Shown here: positions 56,501 to 63,990 of the stretch, in pieces | How the letters are laid out: every line of letters begins with the position of its first letter | Position numbering within the stretch: position 1 is the first letter of the stretch | Origin: Symbiodinium natans | Taxonomy: Eukaryota > Sar > Dinophyceae > Suessiales > Symbiodiniaceae | Direction of reading: 5' to 3' | NCBI GenBank assembly: GCA_905221605.1 | Contig: CAJNDS010000276.1 | Span: forward strand, 62,001 to 126,000 | Length of the DNA stretch: 64,000 nucleotides | The notes under the pieces: generated by a model | What the model saw: only the letters and a program-made list of their open reading frames with translations | Databases searched by the model: none | What the model was told of the DNA's origin: nothing | Translations under genes and position numbers: made by a program

Positions 56501-59500
56501 GCAAAGATGGATCGAGAAAGCAGACCAGACTTCGAATGTGTTGGTTCACCAAGCAAGATCCCAAGAACAAGAGTTGAGCTTCCCAGGTTTGGACCTGGAG
56601 CATCGTCTTCGGTGATGAGAGCAGAAAGAATGCCCGACAATGATGAGAGGTCGGACGAAGAAGAAGATTGCTTTGCAGGCAGTGAAGCTGGTGACTTTGA
56701 GACAGAAGATGAATGGAGCGATGAAGAACAACAAGAAGAAGTTCAAGTCCTTCCAGAAAGTTTCTTCTCAGAGGAAGCAGGACCTCCTCAACTCGCAGAA
56801 GAAGACCTCGAGATCTTTGACGATGCCGCAGCAGGAAAAGAAGTTTCCAGATTGACAAAGATGGGTGTCATAGAAGAGGTGCCCATGGAGCAAGAAGAGA
56901 GCAAAGAAGTTGTTTGGTTGACAACAAAGCTGGTTTTCGACTGGAGATTTCGGGAGTCAGAAAACGTCATCTGCGAGAATGAGATCCCTGAAGGGCAACA
57001 AGAAGTTCCTCATGAAGCCCTGAAGCCACGAAGATGCTGGCAGAGAAGAGCAAGGCTGGTAGCAAGAGAGTATAACAACTCGAAGCGAGAAGATGTTTTC
57101 AGCCCAGCTACCTCTCCGTCGTTGACGAAGCTGATTCCAATTTTGGCATTGGCAAATCGATGGAGTATTTGGTCGCTTGACATCAAAGATGCATTTTTGC
57201 AGGTTCCCCAGAAGAGACCTGTACACTGCAAGATTCCACGAGGAAAAGGAAGTCAAGCAGTACACGGAATGGAGGCCAAATGCTGGCGTCTTGGTCGTGT
57301 CCTTCCTGGACAAAGAGATGCTAGTCTTCTGTGGAGCGAATTTTGCGCAGAACTTTTGCAGCAAGAAGGCTATGAGAAAAGCATCGCGAACCCAGCGTTG
57401 TTTCGCTTGATCAAGAACGGCAAGGTCGTATCCGTTTGCATCGTACATGTCGATGACCTTCAAGTAGCAGGAAAGGCAGCAGTGGTGAAGCCCGTCCTCG
57501 AAGCTTTAGCGAAGAAGGTGAAGCTACAAGTAGAAGGACCTTTTCTGACAGAAGAAGATTATCGCAATGGATTTTCCAAGCAGTCTGTACGTTTTCTCAA
57601 GAGAAGGTATAGCTATGAAGACGGAAAGTTGTTTGTCCGCCCTGACACCAAGTATGTCACCAAGCTCCTTGAAAAGCTACGCCTTGGATCGAGAAGAGAG
57701 AAAGCTACCCCTGCAGCAGGAAATGTGCAGAACACCGATGAGACAAAAGATCGTCCTGACATCCAGTATGCAGTCCGAAATTTGGCAACTGGAATGAAGG
57801 CTCCTACGCAGAAGAAGCAGAAAGAGCTCGAGCATTGCGCGTTGTATCTGAAGAAGACTGCAGGCTACGCGGTTTGCTACACAGCAGGGAGACCTGGAAC
57901 GGCAACCTTGCAAAGAAGCAAGAATTTGGAGCAAGATTCCGAGAATGAGAACGAGAAGAGCATCGAGAATGGCAGTCACCTGGTCGAAGTATTTTCTGAT
58001 GCCGACTGGGCCGGCAACAAGAGCAGCCGGAAATCTGTATCAGGAGGAGTCATCTTCCTGGATGGCCAGTATGCGTTTTCTTACTCAAGAACGCAGAAAA
58101 CTGTGGCACTTTCCAGTGGCGAGTCCGAGTACTACGCACTCACTGGTGCTGTCGCAGAAGGAATTGGCATTCGAGAAGCCGTGGAGTTCCTTTCTGGCAA
58201 AGCAGCGCGAATGAAGGCGTACACAGACAGCAGTGCAGCGCGCGGCATTGTGCACCGGCAAGGTGTTGGTCGTATCAAGCACTTAGCAACGAGAATGCTC
58301 TGGTTGCAAGAAGTTACCAGAAACGGCCTATGCAGCGTGAAGGCAGTGAGCACTGTTTTCAACCCTGCCGACTTAGGGACCAAGCCCCTCAACGCATCGA
58401 GAATGAAGCTACTTTTGAACATCCTTCAAGTTCATGATGATCGAGAAGCAATCGGTCGTGAAGAACGAATGGCCGCAGAAAGCACAGCTACAGTCAGAAG
58501 ATTGACAAAGGTATCCGGAAGCAGACTTGGTTTGACGTTATTGTCAGCTTTTGGTTTTGCAGTTGAATCTGCAGGTCAGCAAGAAGGAGATTTTGTAGCA
58601 CGAAGATATTTTTGCATGCAGCTGATGAGTTTTGTGTTTGGTCCGTTTTCTACAGCTCAAGAGCCACCTCAAGAACTTCAAGAAGGTGAACAAGAAGTTT
58701 TACATGGTCACAGCAGCAACAGCAGCATGAAGTTTTCACATGTTTTCACGAGCATGCCTGAGCTTGAGATGTTGATGCCCGTGTGCATGGCTGTGATTGT
58801 TGTTCTGGTGACGATCATTGTCTACTTGGCAGTGAACCAGAAGAAAGAGAAGAAGGGTGAGAAAGAAGAGAAGCCCAAAGAAAAGAAGCCTGAAGGTGAA
58901 GTCACAAAGAAGAAAGAAGAAGAAGACAAAGAGAAGAGCTCGCAAGGTGTCCTCGAAGACGACGAGACCGTGAAGAAGAAGTTCGACGAGCTGATCGCGA
59001 AGATGGAAGAGAAAGATCGTGCCTTGGAGAAAGAAAAGTTGAAGAGAGAAGAAGCAGAAGAAAAGGCGAAGGAAGCAGAAGAAGATCGTGACCAAGCATT
59101 TGTTATGAAAGCGAAGGTGGTTGCGAAGTTCAGTGAAGCTGAAGCAGAGAAGAAAGCTTTGGAGAAAGAGAAGGAAGAGTTAGAGAAGCAGAAAGAAGCG
59201 TACAAGCAAGATGCCAAAGAGGTGAGAGAGCAGTTGAAGAAGGACTACGACATGATCACGAAGCACATGAAGAAAGAAGCAGAGGAGAGAAAGAGAGAAG
59301 CAGAAGAGCTAGAAGCAGCAGAACAAAGAAGAGAGGAGGAAGACAAGATCAATGCAGAGATCAGGAAAGCCAACGAGGAGAAGATTGAAGCAGCAGAACG
59401 ACAAAAGAGGAAAGAGGAGACAGACAAGAAAGCCGAAGCAATGAGACAAAAGGAGCAGGCAAAGAAGGCCCAGGAGGAGAAAGATGCCCAGGAGAAGGCA

Positions 59501-60691
59501 GCACAGGAAAGGAAAGCACAGGAGGAGAAGGAAGCACAGGAAAGGAAAGCACAAGAGGAGAAGAAGAAGGCAAAGGAGAAGAAGGCACAAGAGGAGAAGG
59601 AAGCACAAGAAAGGAAGGCCCAAGAAGAGAAGGAAGCACAAGAAAGGAAAGCACAGGAGGAGAAGGAAGCACAGGAAAGGAAAGCACAAGAGGAGAAGGA
59701 AGCACAGGAGAAGGAGGATGAAAGGAACGAGGCAATCGCGAAGGAGAAGGCGAAGAAGCAAAGAGCAAAGTTAGAGGCCTATGAGGAGATGAGAAGAAAG
59801 GAGCAGGAAGCCCAAGAAGCGACGAAGGAAGAGAAGGAGAAGGCAAAGAAGGAGTTGAAGGAAGCACAGGAGCGAAAGACCCAGGCAGAAATTCAGGCAG
59901 AGAAGGAACGAGAAGGAATGAAGGAGATTGAAGTCGTTGAAGTTGAAGATTCAGGATCTGAAGATGAAAAGCCCACACTAGGAGCAGAAGGAAAGAAGGA
60001 TGCAGAAGGCAATGTGTGGCAGATCCACAAAGGAGCATTGTGGGTCAGGATCAAAGGCCAGTGGTATGATCCAAACTGGTGGACAAAGAAAGGATACAAG
60101 CCACCGCCCGACTTTGCAGAGTCGAGCGAAGAAGGAAAAGAAGAAGGAAAAGAAGAAGGAGGAGCAGCAGGAACAGAAGAAAGAAGAGAGCAAGAAGAAG
60201 AGCAGCCCCGAGAACCACCGCAGAGAGGAGAGAAAGGTAGCAAGAACACAAAGGGCAGATGGAATGTGGTCACGTTCACAGATTGTGGTTGGATCTGGGA
60301 GTATTGTAAAGACACGAATGAGTATCGAGCAGTTCGGCTCGATCAGAAAGGATCAGCGCAGGTGAAAGGAGCGCAGATCAAAGGTGCCGAAGACTGGAAC
60401 CTCGTGACCAAGCACTTCAAGAAGACAGGAAGGTGGGAGAGCCCCACAGAAATAAGAAGAGAGAGAGATGAGCCTGAGGTGCAGCAAGAAGGAAAGCGAG
60501 GAAGAAGAAGTCGAGAGCAAGAAGACTGGCAGCAAGAAAGTTGGCACCAGCAGCAGGACTGGTACACCGACGATGGTTGGAGCCAGAACTACTGGGACGC
60601 AGACTACGCCTACTACCACTACGCCCCGAAAGGGAAGTACCAAGGAAAAGGGAAATGGAAGTATGGTGGTGGTGGCAAGAAAGGCTGGTAA
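53183..60691 (+). CDS. pol: Pol polyprotein: protease, integrase, RT, RNase H plus long C-terminal extension
   Basis: This is a 2502-codon open frame; pol probably enters it by +1 frameshifting from gag, since the first 109 codons overlap gag and are low-complexity. Landmarks (numbered from 53183): protease D251-S-G; SAP-like helix-hairpin-helix about 655-690; integrase zinc site H723, H727, C734, C737; integrase triad D768, D833, E873; reverse transcriptase D1333 and the V-D-D at 1423-1425 (the box reads HVDD rather than YVDD); RNase H D1606, D1608, E1647, D1682, ending in the copia-type NPADLGTKPL. Order PR-IN-RT-RH defines Ty1/copia. The frame then runs on through a transmembrane helix, coiled coil and Trp-rich modules, annotated separately. 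No internal stop, so the element may be active. Confidence 0.93.
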   Translation: MTEESPGDPKEKEKESSAKAKERAKENGGKESPKEKASMATTTATTPKDEEEEKVVVEVAVVLVVEKDLVVDLEKDAEKQALVLSVVITVESLVTLKPNADRSREIFGDVRNVNDDQQSTTAASSTAAPSTSSTTNVTSVSRNQAKTVRQISMIHIGDPPQQYPEVFEVDTEAEEELEMDYFGRVLRVEEFQLSDAEQEEEHEHQEEDDPLMLWWKDGCEHEEECNLCVRAVQESFYESSPVYEKIEVILDSGADVSLIPLWLGKEGVPVKKKNDSGIRDAQGRKIPVKGKRAINLTMFSSKQEAVKMQECFIVANVVNPLLAVGKLLKNGWEIVKKDDVLMLSDGMSDIPVHYHKNSLATYAYLQAGKRYESEAYVNLEQEHVRTVIQLNSHIADAARKQEPGWHDTDSIVVVHYSPAQSKYKDPTDMYRTEDFPYRSTMIKTEDGTWKAVEVCKKYAKMDPFEDTPSGGEFEVVTALSSRVIPLNVLGIPLKKDERQEQEARTSDTWSIEKAGTELVRYHNTPRTHKFNPENVAGMPTDIENLTSWRYTIGECVYATNLYEDEDDWSRDTEPPEEAFALPWYGQTRFRLKEPVRDDRRSSAQEQEAKRQKLEEEKKSFLPEDVQMEEAPRGEVERDSLVFTYDGYEYSKNSSVQILRQLCREFEVPSSGSKEQMLKRLSRAAQEREAADSLALGRRQYEAQVAPLMRKREERPNEQEVMLHNLTHLPFAGWCEHCVATRAKENQHRKSELTRSPAEESSKSTLCFDFAYTSTSSSEAQPMVTLIANDAWSKWFVAVPVARRGGADALRHMTEALATATLQLGYSEINVKADNEGVCRSLKIALQKMRGAHGLSTTLLSSVPHDHESDGLAERAVQTVRRHANCILDEVRVKTELPLSHEHPLMSWAMRHSAWLLNRFHRSSATGKTPYEFMTGQPYRGELVPFASTIMVKRLRPKRKGDRLWTFGVFLGKTESGMWLTFQSDGIHASRSARPVGEAYDAKAISSVNVFTWSIKNNTLGSRVLPQKRLVSPQIVLPAVAAGEERKSLEDEVADEAASDPPTSDEEKARRDAEELLQEFELVHDEHDPLADMVSEHEDEREEVPEEAKMDRESRPDFECVGSPSKIPRTRVELPRFGPGASSSVMRAERMPDNDERSDEEEDCFAGSEAGDFETEDEWSDEEQQEEVQVLPESFFSEEAGPPQLAEEDLEIFDDAAAGKEVSRLTKMGVIEEVPMEQEESKEVVWLTTKLVFDWRFRESENVICENEIPEGQQEVPHEALKPRRCWQRRARLVAREYNNSKREDVFSPATSPSLTKLIPILALANRWSIWSLDIKDAFLQVPQKRPVHCKIPRGKGSQAVHGMEAKCWRLGRVLPGQRDASLLWSEFCAELLQQEGYEKSIANPALFRLIKNGKVVSVCIVHVDDLQVAGKAAVVKPVLEALAKKVKLQVEGPFLTEEDYRNGFSKQSVRFLKRRYSYEDGKLFVRPDTKYVTKLLEKLRLGSRREKATPAAGNVQNTDETKDRPDIQYAVRNLATGMKAPTQKKQKELEHCALYLKKTAGYAVCYTAGRPGTATLQRSKNLEQDSENENEKSIENGSHLVEVFSDADWAGNKSSRKSVSGGVIFLDGQYAFSYSRTQKTVALSSGESEYYALTGAVAEGIGIREAVEFLSGKAARMKAYTDSSAARGIVHRQGVGRIKHLATRMLWLQEVTRNGLCSVKAVSTVFNPADLGTKPLNASRMKLLLNILQVHDDREAIGREERMAAESTATVRRLTKVSGSRLGLTLLSAFGFAVESAGQQEGDFVARRYFCMQLMSFVFGPFSTAQEPPQELQEGEQEVLHGHSSNSSMKFSHVFTSMPELEMLMPVCMAVIVVLVTIIVYLAVNQKKEKKGEKEEKPKEKKPEGEVTKKKEEEDKEKSSQGVLEDDETVKKKFDELIAKMEEKDRALEKEKLKREEAEEKAKEAEEDRDQAFVMKAKVVAKFSEAEAEKKALEKEKEELEKQKEAYKQDAKEVREQLKKDYDMITKHMKKEAEERKREAEELEAAEQRREEEDKINAEIRKANEEKIEAAERQKRKEETDKKAEAMRQKEQAKKAQEEKDAQEKAAQERKAQEEKEAQERKAQEEKKKAKEKKAQEEKEAQERKAQEEKEAQERKAQEEKEAQERKAQEEKEAQEKEDERNEAIAKEKAKKQRAKLEAYEEMRRKEQEAQEATKEEKEKAKKELKEAQERKTQAEIQAEKEREGMKEIEVVEVEDSGSEDEKPTLGAEGKKDAEGNVWQIHKGALWVRIKGQWYDPNWWTKKGYKPPPDFAESSEEGKEEGKEEGGAAGTEERREQEEEQPREPPQRGEKGSKNTKGRWNVVTFTDCGWIWEYCKDTNEYRAVRLDQKGSAQVKGAQIKGAEDWNLVTKHFKKTGRWESPTEIRRERDEPEVQQEGKRGRRSREQEDWQQESWHQQQDWYTDDGWSQNYWDADYAYYHYAPKGKYQGKGKWKYGGGGKKGW
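53492..53510 (+). promoter_or_regulatory. Candidate +1 gag-pol frameshift site
   Basis: At the end of gag the codons read GAT TTT TGG TGA. A Phe tRNA on TTT (53500-53502) can re-pair on TTT one base downstream (53501-53503), which moves the ribosome into the pol frame just before the gag stop. Pol is in the +1 frame relative to gag and both frames are open through the overlap, so a shift is needed somewhere in 53183-53508. This exact site is inference. Confidence 0.4.
53930..54230 (+). other. Aspartic protease domain of pol
   Basis: The catalytic motif D251-S-G-A-D is at 53933. It follows the beta-strand context VILDSGADVSL and precedes a second strand region ending near NPLLAVGKL, as in retropepsins. 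It would process Gag-Pol as a dimer (family knowledge). Confidence 0.85.
55145..55252 (+). other. SAP-like DNA-binding segment inside pol
   Basis: Pol residues 655-690 read as two helices with the spacing of SAP motifs: a leucine helix, a short loop with SSGSKEQM, and a second helix ending KRLSRA. SAP modules bind AT-rich DNA. It lies just upstream of the integrase zinc site, so a role in target choice is possible. The call is by eye. Confidence 0.45.
55349..56220 (+). other. Integrase domain of pol
   Basis: Zinc-binding H723-x3-H727-x6-C734-x2-C737 precedes the catalytic core with D768 (in FDFAY), D833 (in ADNEG) and E873 (in GLAERAV), the copia D,D,E pattern. A C-terminal region rich in basic and Trp/Phe residues follows. 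The perfect 5-bp target duplication fits a working enzyme. Confidence 0.88.
56930..57680 (+). other. Reverse transcriptase domain of pol
   Basis: Copia-type RT motifs are present: ARLVAREYN, SLDIKDAFLQVP with D1333/D1336, a PGQRDA segment and the metal-binding VDD at 1423-1425. The residue before VDD is His, where most copia elements have Tyr. The D residues needed for catalysis are intact. Confidence 0.9.
57990..58435 (+). other. RNase H domain of pol
   Basis: Copia RNase H signature in order: SDADW (D1606, D1608), SSGESEYYAL (E1647), YTDSSAA (D1682), KHLATRMLWLQE and NPADLGTKPL. All acidic catalytic positions are kept. Confidence 0.9.
58560..60691 (+). other. Env-position C-terminal extension of pol: TM helix, coiled coil, Trp modules
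   Basis: After RNase H the frame continues about 750 residues with no stop. A hydrophobic stretch near 1790-1835 is followed by a strong transmembrane helix at about 1866-1886 (CMAVIVVLVTIIVYLAV). Residues 1888-2265 form a nearly uninterrupted Glu/Lys/Ala coiled coil containing roughly eight 11-residue repeats. Two Trp-rich modules follow (about 2275-2312 with NVWQIHKGALWVRIKGQWYD, and 2355-2425). The last 65 residues are rich in Gln, Trp, Tyr and then Lys/Gly. I recognise no known envelope or domain. It could anchor Pol or the particle to a membrane (inference). Confidence 0.75.
59455..59735 (+). repeat. 33-bp tandem repeat encoding 11-residue coiled-coil units
   Basis: Within the pol extension the DNA repeats a unit of about 33 bp that encodes variants of KAQEEKEAQER. 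About eight units occur, one disrupted by Lys-rich insertions. Eleven residues is three helical turns, so copies can be gained or lost without breaking the coil. Confidence 0.75.
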
Positions 60692-61276
60692 GAAGAAGAA
60701 GCCAGCAAGAAGCATCGAGAAGGGTGACGACTGAACGCAGCGTGAAGCATGTATAGATTTTCTGAAGCTGTGTACATAGAAGTTCGAGCACCCCGAACAT
60801 TGCACGAAGTACAAAGTAGGTACAACGAATGTTTTTTGAATAAGCAAGGACCCCAATACGCCTTGTGATATTCACACGAGTTTCACCAAGAAGAAAGTAG
60901 TTTCACGAAGAGTTTCACGAAGCAGGACTAGGAGTGTAAGGTGCAGCCAGGTAGAGGCAAGAACAGTTGAAGAAAGAAGATGGTTAGGTAAAAGAGAAGA
61001 CCACACAAGAGCCATAGGCTGGCCACAGGGCTGAGACTCACAAGATGAGGACTCTAAGACAAGCCCGTGTAACTAGAAATTCGAGGTTAGGAGTTTATGC
61101 ATGTTTCAAGAAACAAAGCAGAAAGAACTGGGTAAAAGACCTTGGACCAGAGGAGACGAATGTCCCCAGTTCAGTACACTTGAAGTCCGAAACAGCTCTT
61201 CGTCTTTTGGCACAGCAGTGAGAATCACTGCAGGAAAGAGAACGCCCTAAAGCCTTCGATCTGTTCCGAGGCGGGG
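60692..61276 (+). other. 3' untranslated region of the retrotransposon
   Basis: About 585 bp between the pol stop and the 3' LTR, with no ORF of note. It contains a short direct repeat of an AGTTTCAC(G/C)AAG motif near 60887-60925 and ends in the polypurine-like tract. Confidence 0.7.
61267..61276 (+). promoter_or_regulatory. Polypurine-tract-like site before 3' LTR
   Basis: A purine-rich run (GAGGCGGGG with one C) ends directly at the TG of the 3' LTR, where a plus-strand primer is expected. It is short and interrupted by one C, so this is a positional call. Confidence 0.55.
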
Positions 61277-61476
61277 TGTTAAGTGTACAGCATGTATCCA
61301 GGTACAGTGAATGGGTGCAGTAGGAAAGACACCAAATGCCCTAAGGCATGTTGAGTCTGAGCAGAACGAGTTTGACACCGGAGGCTTAGGCTCAAGAGTC
61401 GAAAGCGAGAAAAGTTGTTTTGCCTTTAGAGCGTGGTAGGAAAAGTGAGCCATGATGTTTACCACGTTTTTCAACA
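61277..61476 (+). repeat. 3' LTR of the copia element
   Basis: Same 200 bp as 50649-50848, with TG...CA ends, followed by the duplicated target pentamer AAATA. The ORF1 start codons at 61452/61455 are present here too but run directly into flanking AT-rich DNA. Confidence 0.95.
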
Positions 61477-61481
61477 AAATA
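61477..61481. repeat. Target-site duplication, right copy (AAATA)
   Basis: Exact copy of 50644-50648, directly after the final CA of the 3' LTR. The element inserted at the edge of an AT-rich stretch. Confidence 0.9.
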
Positions 61482-61690
61482 TGTATTGTGTATTATGAAT
61501 TCTACATCAAATAGCAGTAAATATATAATATATACATATATGCTTTGTTATTTCGATTTTATTATATTTTTTGATACAAAGGTATGCTATACGATATTGT
61601 GTTCTATTCTACACTATGCCACTACAATATTTTGCTGTACTTTGTTTTAATATATATACACACATATATATTATAACATATGATGTTATG
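61482..61690. other. AT-rich flank of the retrotransposon
   Basis: Very AT-rich with ATATATA runs; no gene. Confidence 0.6.
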
Positions 61691-61724
61691 TTATGGGTTC
61701 CTACATATCCTTTCCTGTCCTTTC

Positions 61725-61900
61725 ATTTCCTTTCCTTCCCTTCCTTCCTTCCTTGCTTCCTTGCTTCCTTGCTTGCTTGCTTCCCTCCTTCCTTCCTTCC
61801 TTCCTGCCTTCCTTCCTTCCTTCCGTCCTTCCGCCCTTCCGCCCTTCCTTCCCTCCCTCCCTCCTTTTCTCCCTCCCTCCCTCCCTCCCCTTCCCTCTCT
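61725..61900. repeat. CCTT microsatellite
   Basis: Tetranucleotide run CCTT with GCTT, GCCC and CCCT variants. Confidence 0.9.
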
Positions 61901-61914
61901 CCGTCGGAAGAACA

Positions 61915-61998
61915 GAATAATTATTTCTTGATCCTAAATAAATTATTTTTTGATCCTAAGTAAATTTTTTCTTGATCCTAAATAAATTTTTTTTGATC
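61915..61998. repeat. 24-27-bp tandem repeat, about four copies
   Basis: Units of TTCTTGATCCTAAATAAATT; the last copy abuts the end of the integrase remnant, where TGATCC runs into its frame. Confidence 0.75.
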
Positions 61999-62505
61999 CG
62001 CATCCCTGATTTTACCGGTAACCGTCAATGACTTCGGCAGTACAAAGTCGGTAGTGGGCTCTTCTCTGGCTTTAGGCTTCCATGGAAGAGCTTGCAATTC
62101 CTTCAGAGGTCCTACCTGCCAATGCTGTGAGGGTGGCAGTCTTCTAACAGTGCGAACTTTCACTACACCGTCTTCTGTTGCCACAATGATTTCATTCGCC
62201 TCGGTGTCTCTACCTAGCCACAAAGCAATCTTCCAGGGCGTGTCTGCCTTTCGTGCTTTTGAAGGGGTGATGACCTTAGCTTGTACGCACTCTGCGAATG
62301 CGCACAATCCACCTTCATAGTTTCGGTTCCACCTACGAAAATACGATGTGAGTCCGTCAGAATGCACGAGGTATCGGTTGATCAACCACTGCGCGTGTTT
62401 GACTGCCCAAGGATACAATGCACTGTTGGAGTCGATTGCGAAACCAGTGTTGTGCTCGACCTGGTACAGCAGCGTACGCAATTGTCCGTACAATGTGCGT
62501 TGCAT
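61978..62505 (-). pseudogene. Copia integrase C-terminal fragment, degenerate
   Basis: On the minus strand this 175-residue ORF reads as the C-terminal part of a dinoflagellate-type copia integrase: LYPWAVKHAQWLINRY, then a W-rich segment with TPWKIALWLGRDTEANEI. The catalytic core upstream is missing. The usual GxAER glutamate region appears as SSGSVGQMQRT, with no Glu at the catalytic position. It is a different family from the intact element and is a remnant. Confidence 0.7.
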
Positions 62506-62521
62506 CTGTCCTACAGATCCA

Positions 62522-62809
62522 CTAGACTGGGAATGCCACTTCTCCGAGGTCTTCGCTATAGTAGCTTAACGGCAAGACATGGCAGTCTGCTCCACTGTCT
62601 AAGACAACTTCGATCAAGTCTTCATACCCTGGTAACCGAACCGTTCGTACTCGATCCTTACTTGCTTCTTGGACACTTGGACTTGGGCTTGGATTCTCAA
62701 TCGATTCCTGTCTGACTTCTGGTCGGTCTTCTTCTTGAGCACTTGGACTTGGGCTTGGATTCTCAACCGATTCCTGTTTGACTTCTGGTCGGTCTTCTTC
62801 ATACCACAT
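62522..62809 (-). pseudogene. Copia protease fragment joined to the integrase remnant
   Basis: The minus-strand ORF contains VVLDSGADCHVLPL, a copia protease active site, preceded by a two-copy 22-residue acidic/Pro-Ser repeat. It stops about 13 bp before the integrase fragment frame begins, so most of protease and the integrase core have been deleted between them. Confidence 0.7.
62670..62805 (-). repeat. 66-bp tandem duplication inside the protease fragment
   Basis: Two nearly identical 66-bp copies encode EEDRPEV(K/R)QES(V/I)ENPSPSPS, a linker repeat upstream of the protease active site. Confidence 0.75.
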
Positions 62810-62814
62810 TTGAG

Positions 62815-63450
62815 CTACACACTGTCAGACCAATGGCGCAACAGACTCTCAGGATCGAATGAGTGATCGCAATGTGACGCGATGTAAGCCACAGTTCAGC
62901 GTGACCAATGCTTCAAAATTTGCAGAGAATCAATTCTTCATGCCATCCGCTCACCGGAAAATCACTTCAGGATTTCGGGGTTTATGTACAATGACAGTCA
63001 GAAGGAGCACTTTGTTCAACTGCTATGCTTTGTCGGTCCCTGTTTGCCAATGTCGTTTCAATGGCGGTCCGCTCCTAACCGCGCTGCGTTAACGGCGGTT
63101 GCATGAGCGATGCTCATAAAGTCCATCTTAGACGCAATAAAAAAATAAACAACATGACTGACTGAACAATGCACACTGCAGTGACTGACATGTCGTGCTC
63201 ATGACCGCAATGCCAATGCACATGCACTGCACTGTCAAGACAGCACTGTTCTTCTCTCTCTCTTTCTCTCAATGCTCAACGCAATCCAGTTTAGACCGCG
63301 GAGGTCAAAGCGAAAACGACACAATTCCTCGGTCCCTCAAACAGGACCGGAAGAGCAATGCAATGACCCAAGCCCCGTAAGGCCGCGGGCAAGAAAGGGT
63401 CGGGTGGGCGGGGAAACAAAGGAAAAGTGAAACAATTTTTTTTTCGATCC
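62815..63450. other. No gene recognised
   Basis: Sequence between two copia remnants; short ORFs only, with a small CTCTCTCTTTCTCTC run near 63255. Confidence 0.35.
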
Positions 63451-63455
63451 AGTGC

Positions 63456-63990
63456 TCAGCCATATCGAAGTGGGCTCCTGACCAATCCAAGCTTTCCGAT
63501 GAGGTTGTGCAGTGTCTCAGTGGAGACGTATTTGGTCAATACATCTGCCGGGTTGAACTTGGTTCCTATCTTACGTACTTGCAGCAATCCGCTCTGTACA
63601 AGATTTTGCATGTACAAGTAGCGCAATTCTACGTGCTTCGTACGCTTTCCAGCACCAAATCTAGTAGCCATGCTTTTACCTGCAGTAGAATCGGTGTACG
63701 CAACAATTTGCACGCGTCGCGCAAATTCCGCTTCCAAGACAAGATTCTTTACGAACAATGCCTCGTTCACTCCTTGGCCGATGGCGTAAAGCTCAGCCTC
63801 GCCAGAAGACAATGCCACAGCTGGCCTGCGTCCTCGAGGAGTGAATGACATCGCAATCAAGAATCTGCACCGTGCTTCCGCTGGTGCTGAGAAGGCCACA
63901 GGACGAGCATTGGATGACGACCTGCTCGTCACATTGATGGTGACGAAGACGTCAGGTTCACTGCAACAACACCTTCGTTTGAACGTAGAT
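63456..63990 (-). pseudogene. Copia RNase H fragment of a second family, 5' truncated
   Basis: The minus-strand frame gives ALSSGEAELYAIGQG, YTDSTAGKSMATR, TKHVELRYLYMQNLV and NPADVLTKYV, the C-terminal two thirds of copia RNase H. The first catalytic Asp region (SDxDW) is absent, and the upstream reading towards the window edge does not look like RT. It lies 5' of the protease-integrase remnant on the same strand, the wrong order for one element, so these are two insertions. Confidence 0.75.

Larger units (their letters stand above)
50649..61476 (+). mobile_element. Complete Ty1/copia-type LTR retrotransposon, 10.8 kb
   Basis: Two 200-bp direct repeats (50649-50848 and 61277-61476) read identically by eye, begin TGTT and end AACA, and are flanked by the same pentamer AAATA (50644-50648 and 61477-61481). 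A tRNA-like primer site follows the left repeat and a G-rich tract precedes the right one. Between them lie two small membrane ORFs, gag with a zinc knuckle, and pol in the copia order protease, integrase, reverse transcriptase, RNase H. No stop interrupts the 2502-codon pol frame. Identical LTRs, the intact frame and the intact target duplication indicate a recent insertion. It is longer than most copia elements (about 5-6 kb) because of the extra 5' ORFs and a 750-residue pol extension. Confidence 0.95.

Noticed and set aside
58736-60875. Many minus-strand ORFs rich in Leu/Phe/Ser opposite the pol extension
   Set aside because: Antisense shadows of the Glu/Lys-rich coiled-coil codons.
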